Shown here: piece after piece, positions 1-12,700 of the stretch
Position numbering within the stretch: the first letter of the stretch is position 1
Layout of the letters: each line of letters opens with the position of its first letter
NCBI GenBank assembly: GCA_003640385.1
Contig: RCAB01000014.1
Coordinates: 124,001-188,000 of the forward strand
Length of the DNA stretch: 64,000 nt
Origin: Setaria digitata
Lineage: Eukaryota > Nematoda > Chromadorea > Rhabditida > Setariidae
Direction of reading: 5' to 3'
Notes under the pieces: model-generated
What the model saw: the letters and a program-made list of their open reading frames with translations, nothing else
Database searches by the model: none
Told to the model about the DNA's origin: nothing
Position numbers and translations under genes: made by a program

Positions 1-219
1 GAATGCTTCTTATATATTAGATATTTAGAGGTATTCTCAGAGAGGCTTCATTCTTACTGATTTAAGGTAAAATCCGTTTTGTGTAAAATATTCCTCTGTT
101 CGAGTTTTCATAAAGCTATTCGGTAGCTGTAGATCACGTTTTTGGGTCTTTCATTTTTGTCTACGAGCTGAGAAAATTTTCTTGAAATATGGAAATTTCA
201 ATATCAATTTTTGTTGAAG

Positions 220-2297
220 GTGAATTAAGACAAGCAGTTTACCCGCTGATGCTTTATCAAACGGGACCGAAATTTCGTGACGAGATTGCTGTTGGATATG
301 GACTTCTTCGCAGTAGAGAATTTTTGATGAATGACTTATATTCATTTGATATAACAGAAAAGAATGCTTTTGATACTTACAATTCTGTAAATGAAGTAAG
401 TATTCTATATTAAATTTGGATTTTATTATAATCATATTTATGACCAGTCATTTTCTTAAGATGAAATGGAAGGGAATTTATATCAAAATGATCAAAGAAT
501 ATCTCTGTTTTCTTCTTTCGACTTTTATTTAGCAAAATTTTATTTTTAATCAATTTTAGTTGGAAGTTGTAACAATTTTATCTTTTCTTCTGAACATTTC
601 GTTTATTTCCCTTCTATTTGCAGTATAGTTACAGCATGTTTACAGACATATCTACGAATATTTCGTGACCGTCTTGGCATCAATTTTTACGTTGTACAAG
701 CTGACCCTGGGAACATTGGTGGTAATTTATCACATGAGTATCATTTATCATCTAAAATAGGGCGCGATAGTATTGCATATTGTACAAAGTGTAATTTAGG
801 TTAGTTTGTTGTTATTGTTTTTTTTTTTTATGTTTTGTTGAAGTTTAAATGAGTAACTTTTAAAACTGTTGCTGGAATTTAGAATTACTAGAGAAAGAAT
901 AGGTAGGCTTACAGTTAAAAGAACTTGGAGCAATCAGTTTTAGATTTTTCAAAAGTTTTATTTGAGAATTCGAAGAAGATCTGCCTAATTCAACTTATTT
1001 ATTGATAGATCATCTTGTTTATCATAAGAAAAGCAAGATTTTTTATTCCTTTGAGGTGTAATTTGTAGGCTTTCTAAGATTACTTTTTCCATTTGAAATA
1101 TTTAAAATATGGTAAGAACTCGACGTAAACAGCATTTCCATTACATGAAAAGGCTTCAGCCACATTTCTTGCTACTTCAGGTGTAAGTTATGATTTATTG
1201 AAACGTGGCAAAAAGCCTTGCTGCTGTGATGAAGAAAGTATTTCAATTATTGAAACAGTTGAAATTGCCCACACATTTCAGCTAGGAGATATATTCAGCA
1301 AGAAATTGGGAGCAAAACATCTTGGAAAACCATTGATAATGAACTGTTTTGGAATCGGCATTGGTAATTTGTTGTTATTTTAAATACTCAATTTTTTTTT
1401 TTTACTTCGTTAATTAGTCCTATAGAACACAGCAGCTATACGCACAGGGGCTGAAGAACTAAACGAAGATAAGTCTAATAAAATACTTGATATTTGCTTA
1501 TTAGACAATATGTGAATTTTATTTTGTGCTCGTTGGAGACATGGTAACACTGATGAGATTTTGCAGTTATCGGAGACTTTTGGTAAGAGACAGAATAACA
1601 ATTTGAATTAGTAAATGGTAAATGATAGCTACAATATTAGAGTATTTCTAGGTCGTGTGGTGGCAGCTTTAATTGATTTAATGTCACCTAGTGTAAAAGC
1701 TCTTCGTTTACCATATGCCCTGGCACCTTTTAAAGTGGCCGTTATTCTTCCAAATAAAACTCAGGCGAAAACAATGGCGTTTGCTGAAGATCTTATTGGA
1801 TGTCTTAGTCAAATATCAACGCTACAAGATGATATTTTCGTCGATGATAGATTAGATAATTCAATTGGCAGGCGGTTACTCAGTGCCTCAAATCTTGGTA
1901 AAACATTCAGATATTCTGAACAAAACTAGGAATGTCGAACATATTGCCGGAGCTATTTTCATAGGGCAGTAATTTTTCTAGAGATTAAGCATTTTTTTTT
2001 TTTGATAAACTTTCAGTAATACTGAATCTACTATAATGTAACTTATGCAATGGACTATTTTCATTGTGTTCTAGGTTGGGAGACCTTGCAGTGTATTATT
2101 TCAGTAAATTACTTTCAGTATATTAGTTATGTGATTCAGGTATTCCCCACATATTAGTAATTGGAAATCGGTCTGCCCGGTCATTGTCTGGAAAGCCAGT
2201 TGTGGAATATTACAGAACAGAAGTTCATAGTGACGAACCAGTCAGTATTGGAGATCTCGAATATGCTGAAGTTTCAAAGTTGTGTGAAAAACTATAA
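220..2297 (+). CDS. pars-2: Mitochondrial prolyl-tRNA synthetase, 3' part (gene begins before the window)
   Basis: Class II aminoacyl-tRNA synthetase that charges mitochondrial tRNA-Pro. Exons whose phases agree: 220-395, 646-799, 1181-1363, 1652-1897, 2140-2297 (TAA). The first visible exon carries class II motif 2 ([10 protein letters not shown], then [17 protein letters not shown]). Next come [12 protein letters not shown] and SHEYHL, then [19 protein letters not shown] and the motif 3 region [16 protein letters not shown]. The anticodon-binding domain follows ([48 protein letters not shown]). Order and spacing match the animal mitochondrial enzyme PARS2, not the cytosolic EPRS. The N-terminus with motif 1 lies upstream of position 1. 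The 5' edge of the first exon is weak: the only usable AG is at 218-219, because an in-frame TGA lies at 183-185. For the second exon the AG at 644-645 was chosen over the AG at 622-623, because only it restores the frame and gives a gap-free match to human PARS2. Confidence 0.88.
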
Positions 2298-3084
2298 TTT
2301 TTATGTTGACTAAAATTTGTTAGCATTGTCGAAAAATGTTGTTGATTTGATGTGACATATGCTGGTCCTTTTTCTGTATACATGTCCTGGTGGCTGCTGT
2401 TCGAAGAATTAAAAAAAAATTCCGCAAAGGTAGTTTAGTAAATAGTGAAGTGAAGAAAATTTCTTCATCGGACAAAAAATTGACATCACGACGACGGTCT
2501 CTTTTCATTTTTGTTTCTCAGTAAAGTGTTGCGACGACTGTGGAAGTCCACAAGTTTATCGTACAATTTGCCATTATTTTTTTTATCGAATGTTTTGAGT
2601 GGTTGTTTGATGTAATAAACTACCTCTCTGTGCTGCTTAGATCTTTTATCCTTTGTCAAGACATGGTATTCTTTCCTACTCTTTTGCGATATTTCGCTAC
2701 TTCTTATAGTTTCAGTAACATTTCATTAGCATAAGGTTGATTCACATTAGTAATAACGACGAAAAGATTGTGATATATCCTATGACGGATTTTGTCCTTC
2801 TTTAGACAACTGAACAAGGTATAAACTAATAGTTCGTGGAAGTTTGGGAGTCGATCTAGCAGATGCAAGAAGGCAGCTGGCAGAGTCTTTGAAAAATGGT
2901 AGTTTTCATAGACTGTCAATTGTCTTTTTGCATTTATGCGGTCTGTTTTAAAGTTGTCACATGATAATTTTTGCCAAACATTGTTAGTGTTAAGGAAGAG
3001 AAATCGAGCAGTTAAGAAGATCGAAAGAAGGTTCTTGAATGGTGACTAGTTTTAGAACTGAAGATAAGAGTTACTTAAGTGTTG
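2298..3084. other. Spacer between pars-2 and TRM5
   Basis: About 0.8 kb with no convincing coding exon; short open frames here lack homology and splice context. It holds the pars-2 3' UTR and whatever drives, or trans-splices, the next gene. Both neighbours lie on the + strand, so an operon arrangement is possible. Confidence 0.5.
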
Positions 3085-3111
3085 CAGACTTTGTTCTTTG
3101 CATTTTCGCGA
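3085..3111 (+). promoter_or_regulatory. Candidate spliced-leader acceptor and 5' leader of TRM5
   Basis: A GTTGCAG acceptor ends at 3087, 24 bases before the ATG at 3112, and no upstream coding exon is needed. This is the usual layout of a nematode trans-splice site. Inference only; transcript 5' ends would decide. Confidence 0.35.
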
Positions 3112-6100
3112 ATGCATTATGGCTTTAAATTGTTATTATCAGCGAATGAAACACGTCTTTCATCCGTGATTAAAATTCTCTCAAAAGGATTCCACATGGA
3201 AGGGTTGTCGTCGTTGCTTACTATTTCGAATAAAGTTCGGGGAATTACCGTACTCACGGACAACGTAAAGAAATTATTCAGGTTGGACAATTATTTTTGT
3301 AAAACTACAAGTGTCACTTTCTTTTTAAGCTTCAAGAGCGAAGAAAATAGGAAGGAACATGTGCAACTTGAATGCTGAGCTTGATGGATTTTCCTGAAGA
3401 ATTTTGTTATCAAATAGAATGTATAAATTTAATTTTGTGCTGATTTCCCATATGTTTGAGGTTGGAAATGGATGATCGCTTGAAAAAAAAAAATGTTTTC
3501 TTTATTATAGTATCATTTTTTTTTTTTTTTTTTTCAGCAAAGAAATCACTTTACCAGTCGTAATCGTACCGCCGAAAATTATAAGCCGTTTAGTTGGTTG
3601 TAAAGAAATAGCAAGTCGGACAGTAGGACGATTTGGTAATAAAATTAAGGTTATTTATTATTTATTAATTTAACTGTAGATTGCCACCCCAATTTCAGTG
3701 ATAACGTTGCTCCTTAGTTGGATTTCGTTTTTGCGATTTGTTTGTGATTTTCCTACCCTATTCGTTTTCTTTTTAAATACTAACCTTTTTGTCAAGTCAA
3801 AATGTTTGACTATTTTTTTAAAAAGAAAAAAAACAAAGCTTGAGCTAATAAATAATTTTCCTTAATTTAATATACATTTTGAAGTTCTGAAAATTTCTTG
3901 AAATATACCAAATGGTAACAGTTATACAGCAGCATTCACAATTATGATAAATGAATTTTGCTAGGTTATATCGAATTCCTCTTCGTTGAATGACTTCATT
4001 CCATAATTACTCCTTTAAGATTCACAATTTGAGTGAATTCTTTAAAATTTCAGCCTGTTATAAATATGGCAGGAGAGAGCGAAAAAGCCATTGTGTTTTC
4101 TCCCGAGAAGATAGATGACAACGCAAGAAGTATCGTTTTAAAAACTATAGAAAATGTGACGGGTTTGACAGCTAAGTTTGGTTTTTATTGTGTGACAATA
4201 AACTACGATGATTGGCCCGTGAGGCCTTGCATTGCTGCAATTTTGCCAGAGGGACTCGAATTCGGGTATGTGAATGTACATAATAATTTATTTAATTATA
4301 TTTTCAATAAATTCTTGAATAAGCTTTTCCTTGCAAATGAACTTGTTTCGGATATCTCTGGAATAATAAAGATGATTATAGTAAATTGCAGTGGTTTTTC
4401 CCAAATTGGTCATATTGTTCATGTCAATTTACGGGATGAACTACTGCCATATAAAGAAGTTATTGGAAAGATACTGCTCGACAAAATCACCAATTGTAAG
4501 TATGTATCTTTACTCTACTACGGATTACTAATTTGTAGTTTTAAGGACAGGAGTTAAAGTAGTGCATTTCGTTATCGCATCTTCACAGTTAGGTTGAAGT
4601 AGGTTTTTGAATTTACACACTTGGTTTCATTTTTTTTTCGGCTTATACTAAAATTCAGTTTTTTCAGAACTGTCGTTAATAAATTAGATGCAATCGGACA
4701 TGAATATCGTACATTTGAACTTGATTTGCTTGCTGGTGAAGAAAATTACAAAACTGAGGTGCACGAAGAAAAGCTGCGTTATCAATTAGATTTCAGTCAG
4801 GTTATTTTTGTAATTTTATTTCTATCTAATTTGATAGGAAAGTTAAAGTTTGTGTGTTGCTGTTATTTTTTCTAAATGCTATCGTATCATTCTCTTTATG
4901 GCCCGTGACCTAAGACGTCTGATTGGTCTCTTAAAGTGGTCTTCTAAAAAGTTTTATACTGATATGCAAATAGTTTATGATTCGGGTCATCGATCTTTGT
5001 TGTATAATTTTCAAAAATATTCCGTCCTAATATAATTATTGCGTCGGATTTCGTAGGGAACACTTGCTTTTGTCGGATTTATAGCTTTTTGTATATAATG
5101 AACTATTAAACACTTGTTTGTTATTGTATCGTTGCATACAATTATTTTATTGAGAGCGATGAAAACACTTCGTATCGTTATAGGTGTTTTATAATCCAAG
5201 ACTGAGCACGGAGCATAAGAGGATAATACGAAAAATTGGCAAAAGATCGATTTTTTATGATTGCTGTGCTGGCATCGGACCATTTGTCTTACCGGTGGTA
5301 AGGAATGGAGCTCACCATGTTTTGGCAAATGATTTGAATCCAAATTGCCTTCATTATCTCAAACAAAACGTGGAGCTAAATCATGTAACTAATGTTCATT
5401 TCTTTAAAGTAGTTTTTATAGGATACCTGGTTTTATAATTGGATCAGTGATAAAAATTCATGTTTTGGGACATTTTTTTTCAAAAGTGGGATATATATAT
5501 TTATACCTTGCCAGTCTTTTTTCGTTCCAAGTTTTCCTGTTTTTCTTTTTTCGTAGTATTTCTTCATTCCTTCATAAACATTTTTTTTTCTTATGGATTG
5601 TTATCTACATGTTCTAGCTATCATTCGAACGACTGAAGTTATATAATCTGGATGCAGCGGTATTTATCAGAACTATATTAGCAGATGACCTGGCAAGTGA
5701 ATCAAAGAATCATTCTAACTCAAAAAACAGTGGTTATTTTTGTTATTTTTCATCACTTATTGTTTCTGTCTTTCCAGTTTTCCTTCCCAACCTTTCTTTT
5801 GTGATATGTTTCTCAGTTCTTTTTTTCGTCTTCACTTTTTTGTTTTCAGATAAGATTCCCACGGATGCGCATGTTGTCATGAATCTCCCGGGCATGTCCT
5901 TGCAATTTCTTCCTTGTTTTCGAGGATGTTTATATAATAGATGTAATGCATCAGGTTAGAAATAGTATACCGTTTGAAAGAAATCTTGAATTTTCCAAAA
6001 AAAAAAAAAAAAGCTTTGTCTTATCTAATTTCGCTGCAGGGACTACCCTTCCATTTCCGCTTTATGTGCATTGTCATTTTTTTGTGAAAGCACCGGATGA

Positions 6101-6642
6101 TTTGGAAGATAGCTGGTACTTCGATGAGGCACAAAATTTGATACGCAAAAGCCTTGGGTAGGTTATTTATTACTAATGAAAACGCATTGCATCTGTTAAT
6201 ATCAGTTAAATTTCTCTAATCAAAAATTAGTGTTACGTGTTTATCTAAAATACTGAAAGGTTATGTCATACCAAAATTTTTTATCTATTGCAATTTACAA
6301 TATTCTCTTCTAAAATTCATATCTTACCCAAATAAAAAGTTGGACTATTATTACCTCAGCTATTAATTTTCCAGCATCTCCGACTTGAATTTCATTGAAA
6401 CACGTTTCGTTCGAAGTGTTGCTGGACGTAAAAAAATGTTTTGTGCTACATTTCAACTTTCTAATGAATTTCTGTTCTGTCCGGATACGCAGGAACCAGA
6501 ATTAAAAGGAAAAAACGGGCAAGAATTGCCAGAAACAGACAGTAGAAACAGCGTTGGTGAACGAACTTGTGTTGACCAGAGATCGTGCGGAATCCAAATT
6601 AGGAATCTAGAACCTGAGTTAAAGAAAAAAAAATTGAGCTAA
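3112..6642 (+). CDS. TRMT5: tRNA (guanine-37-N1)-methyltransferase (TRM5)
   Basis: SAM-dependent enzyme that makes m1G37 next to the anticodon of nuclear and mitochondrial tRNAs, preventing +1 frameshifting. Ten exons with agreeing phases: 3112-3281, 3538-3649, 4054-4265, 4392-4499, 4668-4800, 5184-5408, 5618-5732, 5850-5954, 6040-6157, 6375-6642; 521 residues, close to human TRMT5 (509). Visible family blocks, in order: [15 protein letters not shown] with [15 protein letters not shown] (N-terminal domain), [51 protein letters not shown], the SAM-binding [13 protein letters not shown] and ANDLNPN, then the catalytic-site VVMNLPG motif and a final [15 protein letters not shown] block. The ATG at 3112 is preferred because it follows a CAG acceptor; a second in-frame Met 27 codons on could give a shorter, cytosolic form. 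The C-terminal 50 residues are charged and family-variable. Confidence 0.93.
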
Positions 6643-6686
6643 GAAAACTTCAAAGTGTCTTTTTTTCAAGTTGTTACTGTTGTTTT

Positions 6687-6692
6687 AATAAA
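6687..6692 (+). terminator. Poly(A) signal of TRM5
   Basis: AATAAA lies 45 bases after the TRM5 stop codon, a typical distance for a nematode 3' end. Confidence 0.6.
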
Positions 6693-8004
6693 ATTTAATT
6701 TTTATTTCTTTTATTTTGATTCTTTATTGACCTTTCTGCCTTTCTGTCATAACTTGGTGGAGCCTGACTTCCATGTGAATATTGACTTTCGGAAGCAACT
6801 AGCACAGAAAATAAATGGAAAAGATTGAGTACACATTCAGAAACTGATGATATAGTCTTAACGATGTGACTAGCCTTTTGGTGTTTTACAGTATCTTTTA
6901 TTCTCTTACTACTGTAAGTTAGACTGTTAGAAGTATCGAGAGATTCGCTTCGAAAGTTTTTCTTTTTTTTTTTTTTTTTTTAAGTTGCATTCGCTCTGAG
7001 ACATGCTTTAATTTCTGTCGCCTGTTTACAGAGAATAAGTGATTTGCTCTTTTAGAGACCGTCCAGGAATTATTGGATGGCTGCATTTGATTGGTTTATC
7101 CATTTTAACAAATCTAAGCCACCAATATCGATTTAGGTGAAAGCAAAATATAACTTTCACTTGCTAGATTTACAAAGTCCTTGCAATTTTTGGACGAAAG
7201 TTGCCAGTTATAAAAAAATTGGAAATTCCAAAAGGGTGGAGAACTCAGTAAGACGAATCAGAGATTAAGTAAAAATCTTTTTTCACCTTCTTTGCTGTTT
7301 TCATGATTTGATTTTATTAACCTTTAGTAAATAAATCTTGACATTGACTTTAGTAATTAATGATTTTACTGTTGTTATTTCATTTTAAAAACATTCCCTA
7401 AATAGTGTTATGGAAATTTTTTGACGATGTTACAGATCTTACCAAACTAAAACTTTATGTGTTGTAAGCATAAAGGAGATTCATATGGTAATGTTCTTTT
7501 TCGAATTTACATAACAAATACGAAAAGTTGGAAATTTTACATATATGTTGCTTCCGGGTATTGGCATTAATGAAAAAGTTGGAAGGAGAGTATGAAGTTA
7601 CTGAAATGAAAGTGTTGTTAAAATTGTGCCCTATGTTCCTTTTTAGAATTTCTTTTGTAAGCTGGGATTATTTCAGCTGATGGAACCGATCGTGGTTGGA
7701 TGAAGTACTAAGATCGGGTGGAGTTAGGATTTAGGATTCGATCGAAGTTGTGGTAGGAAAATTAAAGTGATTTCACTTATAATTTCTTGTAGATTGTTAT
7801 AGCAATCAGTCAAGTGGCAAATATGTCACGAGGAAAATAATTTTTCTAAGCGATCCGAAAGTTCTTGACAGTGCCATCTTTTTGCCATTTTTCGAAGCTT
7901 GCTTTAAAAATTGTGTACTCGGAAGTTCTGAATTTTCCAGTCATTGTTACTTGGTTAAATAGTAAATTGTTTCATTTGTCTCTAATTATTTGTTTGCTTT
8001 CCTT
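6693..8004. other. Spacer between TRM5 and the DMAC2L-like gene
   Basis: About 1.3 kb, AT-rich with a T tract at about 6961-6982. I see no exon with family similarity and no RNA gene. Confidence 0.5.
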
Positions 8005-8025
8005 CAGGATATTATTTGCGGAACA
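8005..8025 (+). promoter_or_regulatory. Candidate spliced-leader acceptor of the DMAC2L-like gene
   Basis: TTTCCTTCAG ends at 8007, 18 bases before the ATG at 8026, with a good nematode acceptor consensus and no upstream exon required. Inference. Confidence 0.4.
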
Positions 8026-9747
8026 ATGATTGGATTTGTTCCGTTGCCATGTAGATTTTCATCCCTGTCTAAAATGTCCATATTGCTACGATCGTTAAAA
8101 CCTTCCATCTTCAAAATCCCATTAGTCAGAAATCTTCATATCAGAAAATTTATTGCTGATAAGTTTTCTAACAGGTGATTTGATTTCCATGAGTTTGTTA
8201 AATTCTACACTTAATTAAAAGGAAAACTTGGTATACAGCAAAACTCAGAATATTGGATGAAACTTCTCATGTCATTATCTTTTATCTAATTGATGAGAAA
8301 CTTAATTTTATTTATATTTGAATTAGCTTTCAGATATGGTGATTATTTTGGCAATAAATCGATGGTTTAAATATATGTAGTTAAATTGCTTCAAATTGTT
8401 TTAGGTTCCGGACTGATCGTGTGATGTATTTTGGTCCAGAATTAGCCTGCTTAGAATGGTTAATGGAATGCGGCTCCACCGAAGTATCGCTTAATTTCTC
8501 TTCACTTTTTTAACAAATAGAATATTTAAACCTTATCATCTAAATATTTTATTTTTCTAATATGAGCGCAGTATTAGCATTCGTTTTTCATATCGTCCAT
8601 TTTATTCCTAATTTTTATTCCACTTCCCGTCACTTGTTTGTTTCGAGTGGCTTGGAACGGAAAATTGAAGCATTAACATGCAGCTTAAAAAATTCTAAAT
8701 TAAATTAAATCTTAGATTCCATTTAAAAATATGGTAATATTTTAAAGGTTATAATGAGTGATGGCACATCGGTCACCAGCAAGGCAGATATGCGCCGCTA
8801 CATCAGTGATTTTGGTTTCAAGTTTAGAAGTGTCGTAAGATTTAAATATGCTTTGTTTCAAGAAGTCCATCTGATTGAAAAGTGTGTTTTTGAAATTAAT
8901 AAGATTTCAGCCAACTATCACCACTCCTTTCAAATGGAGTCCAGTACTGCCAACAGTAAGTATGAAAAAACTTGATGCAATTTACGATATGCGATGGGCC
9001 AAGAAACCAAATATATGGATTGTTAAGGTCAGTTCGCATGCAATATTTATGCTTCTGATAGACCCTCTTTGCTTCATTAACTTTGTTAATTCGGATGTTC
9101 CTGTTTAATTTTAACTTTCAAAAAATAAAAAAATAAAATATAAGTCCAGTTATGGTTTTCTATAAAACAGAATGTAAATTTACACTTTTCATTCCGTGGA
9201 ACTTCGTTTAGGTTGATGCGACCGATTCGGCCATTGGTGATGCTGGTTTTCAATACTTCAAAGAATGCCGACAAATAGAAGTTTTAAAATTAAATTTTTG
9301 TGACTTCTTCACTGATAAAGCAATTGAACATCTTGTTTCGGGACGACCTTCACGTACTTTACGAAACATTGTTTGTTTTTACTGTTTTATGTGCTTACCT
9401 GAGGAAGCGATTGTTCAAATATTTGCTAACATCTAGCTTAACAAAAAAAAATGGTATTCTTAAGTCGGAGTGCACGATATGCATCAAAAGGTACTTAGAA
9501 TGAATGAATGAGATTATTGCAGGAAATTGTTGCAAATCCTTATATCAGTGATGATTTTATCAAAGGAATAAAACGGATGCGGGGATTACAACGGGCACAT
9601 TTTTACTTTCTACCATGCGTGGTACGGCAAGAGGGTTGCCTGCAAAGTCTGAAAACTTCTTTACCGTGTTGTAAAGTCACTTTTCCTGAATTAAAAGAAG
9701 TTGGTTATGGATATGATTGTATTATGGAGAAGAGCAATGTGGAGTAA
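8026..9747 (+). CDS. DMAC2L: ATP synthase factor B / DMAC2L (ATP5S)-like leucine-rich-repeat protein
   Basis: Six exons with agreeing phases: 8026-8174, 8405-8483, 8748-8834, 8911-9027, 9212-9370, 9523-9747; 271 residues. The N-terminus (first 45 residues) has many Arg, Lys and Ser and no acidic residue, as in a mitochondrial presequence. Then come FGPELACLEWLMECG, matching the FGPDRA-EWLLRCG block of ATP5S, and VDATDSAIGDAGFQYF, matching its IDATDS block. Leucine-rich repeats follow (IEVLKLNFCDFFTDKAI, LRNIEIVANPYISDDFI, GLQRAHFYFLPCV). The family acts in the matrix on ATP synthase or respiratory-complex assembly; the exact role here is inferred. The stop TAA at 9745-9747 sits inside a good donor (GGA/GTAAGT). 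A further splice to an exon near 9989 would replace the last residue with about ten others, so the C-terminus is uncertain. Confidence 0.84.
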
Positions 9748-12700
9748 GTATTATTGCGTTTATTCATGTTACATTACGTCCTGAAAAATAACTGTAGATT
9801 TTGCAATTGCAAAAATATCTCATCTGTCAAAGTTCCCCTATTTTAAGATGTCACACTTCAGTTTTATTTGCTAAGCAAGGAATGAGTTTTTTTTTCTTCA
9901 TGCCAGTGATATCTTCATCATTAATTCCTGCATGAATCGCTTTTTATTATATTTATGTGATTTTAAACAGTGTACTTTGCAATTTTCAGTTTCCGCAGAG
10001 TGGAAACAAAAGAAAAGTAGTAAGAAGATGATGATATATCCAATTAAGCGCATAGTTCTCAGTGTATATTATGATAAAATTTTATTAATCTTATATAAAC
10101 TTTTGACTCCGATTTGTTTTGCATGATTTTAAAAGTATCAGTACAAGTTAATTTAGAAAGAATTTGATGTTTTCAGAAGAAACGGTACCTTATTAAGATG
10201 TTTTACGCTAGATAAATTTCCCATTCAGTATATGGTATTAAAATTTGAGGTACAGGGAAAGGAAAACATTCACAAAAAAAGAGGTCGAGAAATCAAGTAA
10301 TGCTTAGACTGTGGATAGTTTGAGAATTGCCTGAGAAAAAGCGATGATAAGTTTTCCAGTTATTACTAAGAAAGAGTAAAAGTAAATCATTAGTGTGGGA
10401 AGGCAAATATTCTTCTATTATAAATTTGTACTTAGTAGTGTTCACTATTTTAGTCACCTCTACTGCAAGATTTGGACTAATTCATGCAATTGCTTTGTTT
10501 AAGATTGAAGTATGAAAGCTTTCATTATCGTGCATTAGGAAAAAAGAAAAAACATCTTCTGAATAACACAGATTTCATCCGATTCTCAATCATCCGCCAT
10601 CTTTAACGCCGAATATGTATGTACAGCAGAATAATGTTTGAATCTTTTTTGCGTATGTTCTGGAAAAGTGGCTGACGAGAGATCATTGCATTTCTAAATA
10701 GTTTTTTTCATGAGAAATCGAAATTTCAAATAGTTTATTTGTGCAGTTTTTATTGTGGCTGGCTTTTCAAATGCTAAGGACTTTTTCGAGATATCTTGTT
10801 TGGAAAGAAAATTTCACGCTGAATTGATGGAATAAGTTGGGTTAGTACGGTTGTGTATAACTAATAATTTGGTAAATCATTATTGATAAGTGTTTTCGTA
10901 ATAATTCGAATATAGAACCTAATAACTTGATAAACAGCCATCAATTATCTAATCAGCAAGTTATCAAATTATCTACTAGGTAACATCCTACAATTGTCTG
11001 TATAATTTCTTCATATTTTTGGAATGGAGATATTGAGAAGGGTGAATTAAGTGTTGCATTAAGAGAGAAAAGATTTACTAAGATTTAGAGCAAGAGATGA
11101 TTTCAGCTTTATACCTACTAACAGCGAAATTTTCTGTCCTGACTGCCTTTTGTCATCTTTTGCTACACAAATTTAAAATTTCCGGTTAGTAACTTGAAGA
11201 GAAAGATCTCAGGAAAAGAGTACCACCACGTGATAGTTTAGTAATCTAGTCAATCGAGCATAACTTCTTCAGAAACCTAGTTTTCCATCATTAGTTTGAA
11301 AATTTATTATAAGCACAAATTTGAATTTTCCGATTATCCAAGAAAAAATTTGTTCCTTCATCCGATCTATAAATATGTTAAATTTTGATTTTTTTTTCCT
11401 TTTTTTTTTGATAACGTTATTCTAATTTTGCCGAAAATTCCTCTCGACATAATTTCCGGACTTTTCTTTTACTTTAAATTAGGCATTATTTATAATACTC
11501 ACTTCTAACTACTTGCTGAAATCTGAAATTTATGAAGAATTATTCATCAGACATGAGACTAGTCTATTATGCTTATCATGTCCAGTGATTCAGCACTGAT
11601 CGTATCACTGTTATCAATGGAGCAGGTTTTTAATATGCTGCATACTAAAGCGAATGTTTATTTTCAATAAAACAATTTTCGATTGCTCTTTTTCAACAAT
11701 GAATTTCAAAAATAAATAAGTGAAAGGAATTTTGTTTACACTTTGGCATCTATTCAATGCTTTTACATTCCGAAACTTTATATAAAATTTTTCTTTCTAT
11801 CTGCAAACATTTTTGTCGAATGATTCGTCGCTTAAATGCAATTCCAACCGAGAAACATTTTTCCCAAATGCGACATCAATGGACCGATGAGTAATAATAT
11901 CAAGACATCAAGGTCAAAGTTCAAGACAGTTTCGGTCGGAAGTCTTTTTGCAAATACTGAAATATAAAAACACAAAAGTTTTAGTTGTGAGAAAACGAAG
12001 TGGATTGTTGATTGTTAACTTAACAGAAATTTTGTTCAGCCATGATATTGTCGAGAAGTGAATAAAAAATAGGTTCTGTTCTAAGTAAATTTGCATAACA
12101 ACTACTAGTGATTGAAATCTTGCAGATATCGAAATCAACGCAAATATTCTTCTCCAAAAACAAGATCATCGGTTTAAAGTATGTGAAATCTAAGGTCACT
12201 GACACATAAAATGTTCAGATTTTGTTGACTAATAGATTAAACAATCTTGCTTTTTGTTGTAGGACTTCTGCTATCAGTCTATCGATCTGTTAGAATGATG
12301 ATAGCTTTTTATCGATATTTTTGTTCTATTCGCGTTAGTAGCTAAAAGATAAGTGATAAAGTTATAAAGCGGCAAACCAAAGTGTTTACCTTTGACTTCC
12401 TAAATTGAACCAACGTTCGATTACTTTCATGAAACAGATTCTTATAGTGTTTTAGCATTATATCTTCTCAAATATCACACTACTATTTTTGATTAAAACA
12501 CTTACAAAACGAAAAGAAAGGGCGAAAAAGAGGACAATAAAATTAACGTATGATTTTTTTACAAACTTCCAGACAATTACAGATATAGGTTCTAATCAGT
12601 ACTCATAGTTCCTACTTCCCGAGATATTATTATAGGGTATCGGTAACATCCACTCAATCATCTAAGATAATTGAACCTCCGCAAATTTAGTCCACTAATT

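Noticed and set aside
1420..1500. Protein-like stretch ([15 protein letters not shown]) in a pars-2 intron
   Set aside because: It vaguely resembles the motif 3 region, but the flanking exons already join in phase and match PARS2 without a gap.
4033..4557. Single open frame read through TRM5 exons 3 and 4
   Set aside because: The frame includes intron sequence at 4266-4391; homology shows that it is spliced out.
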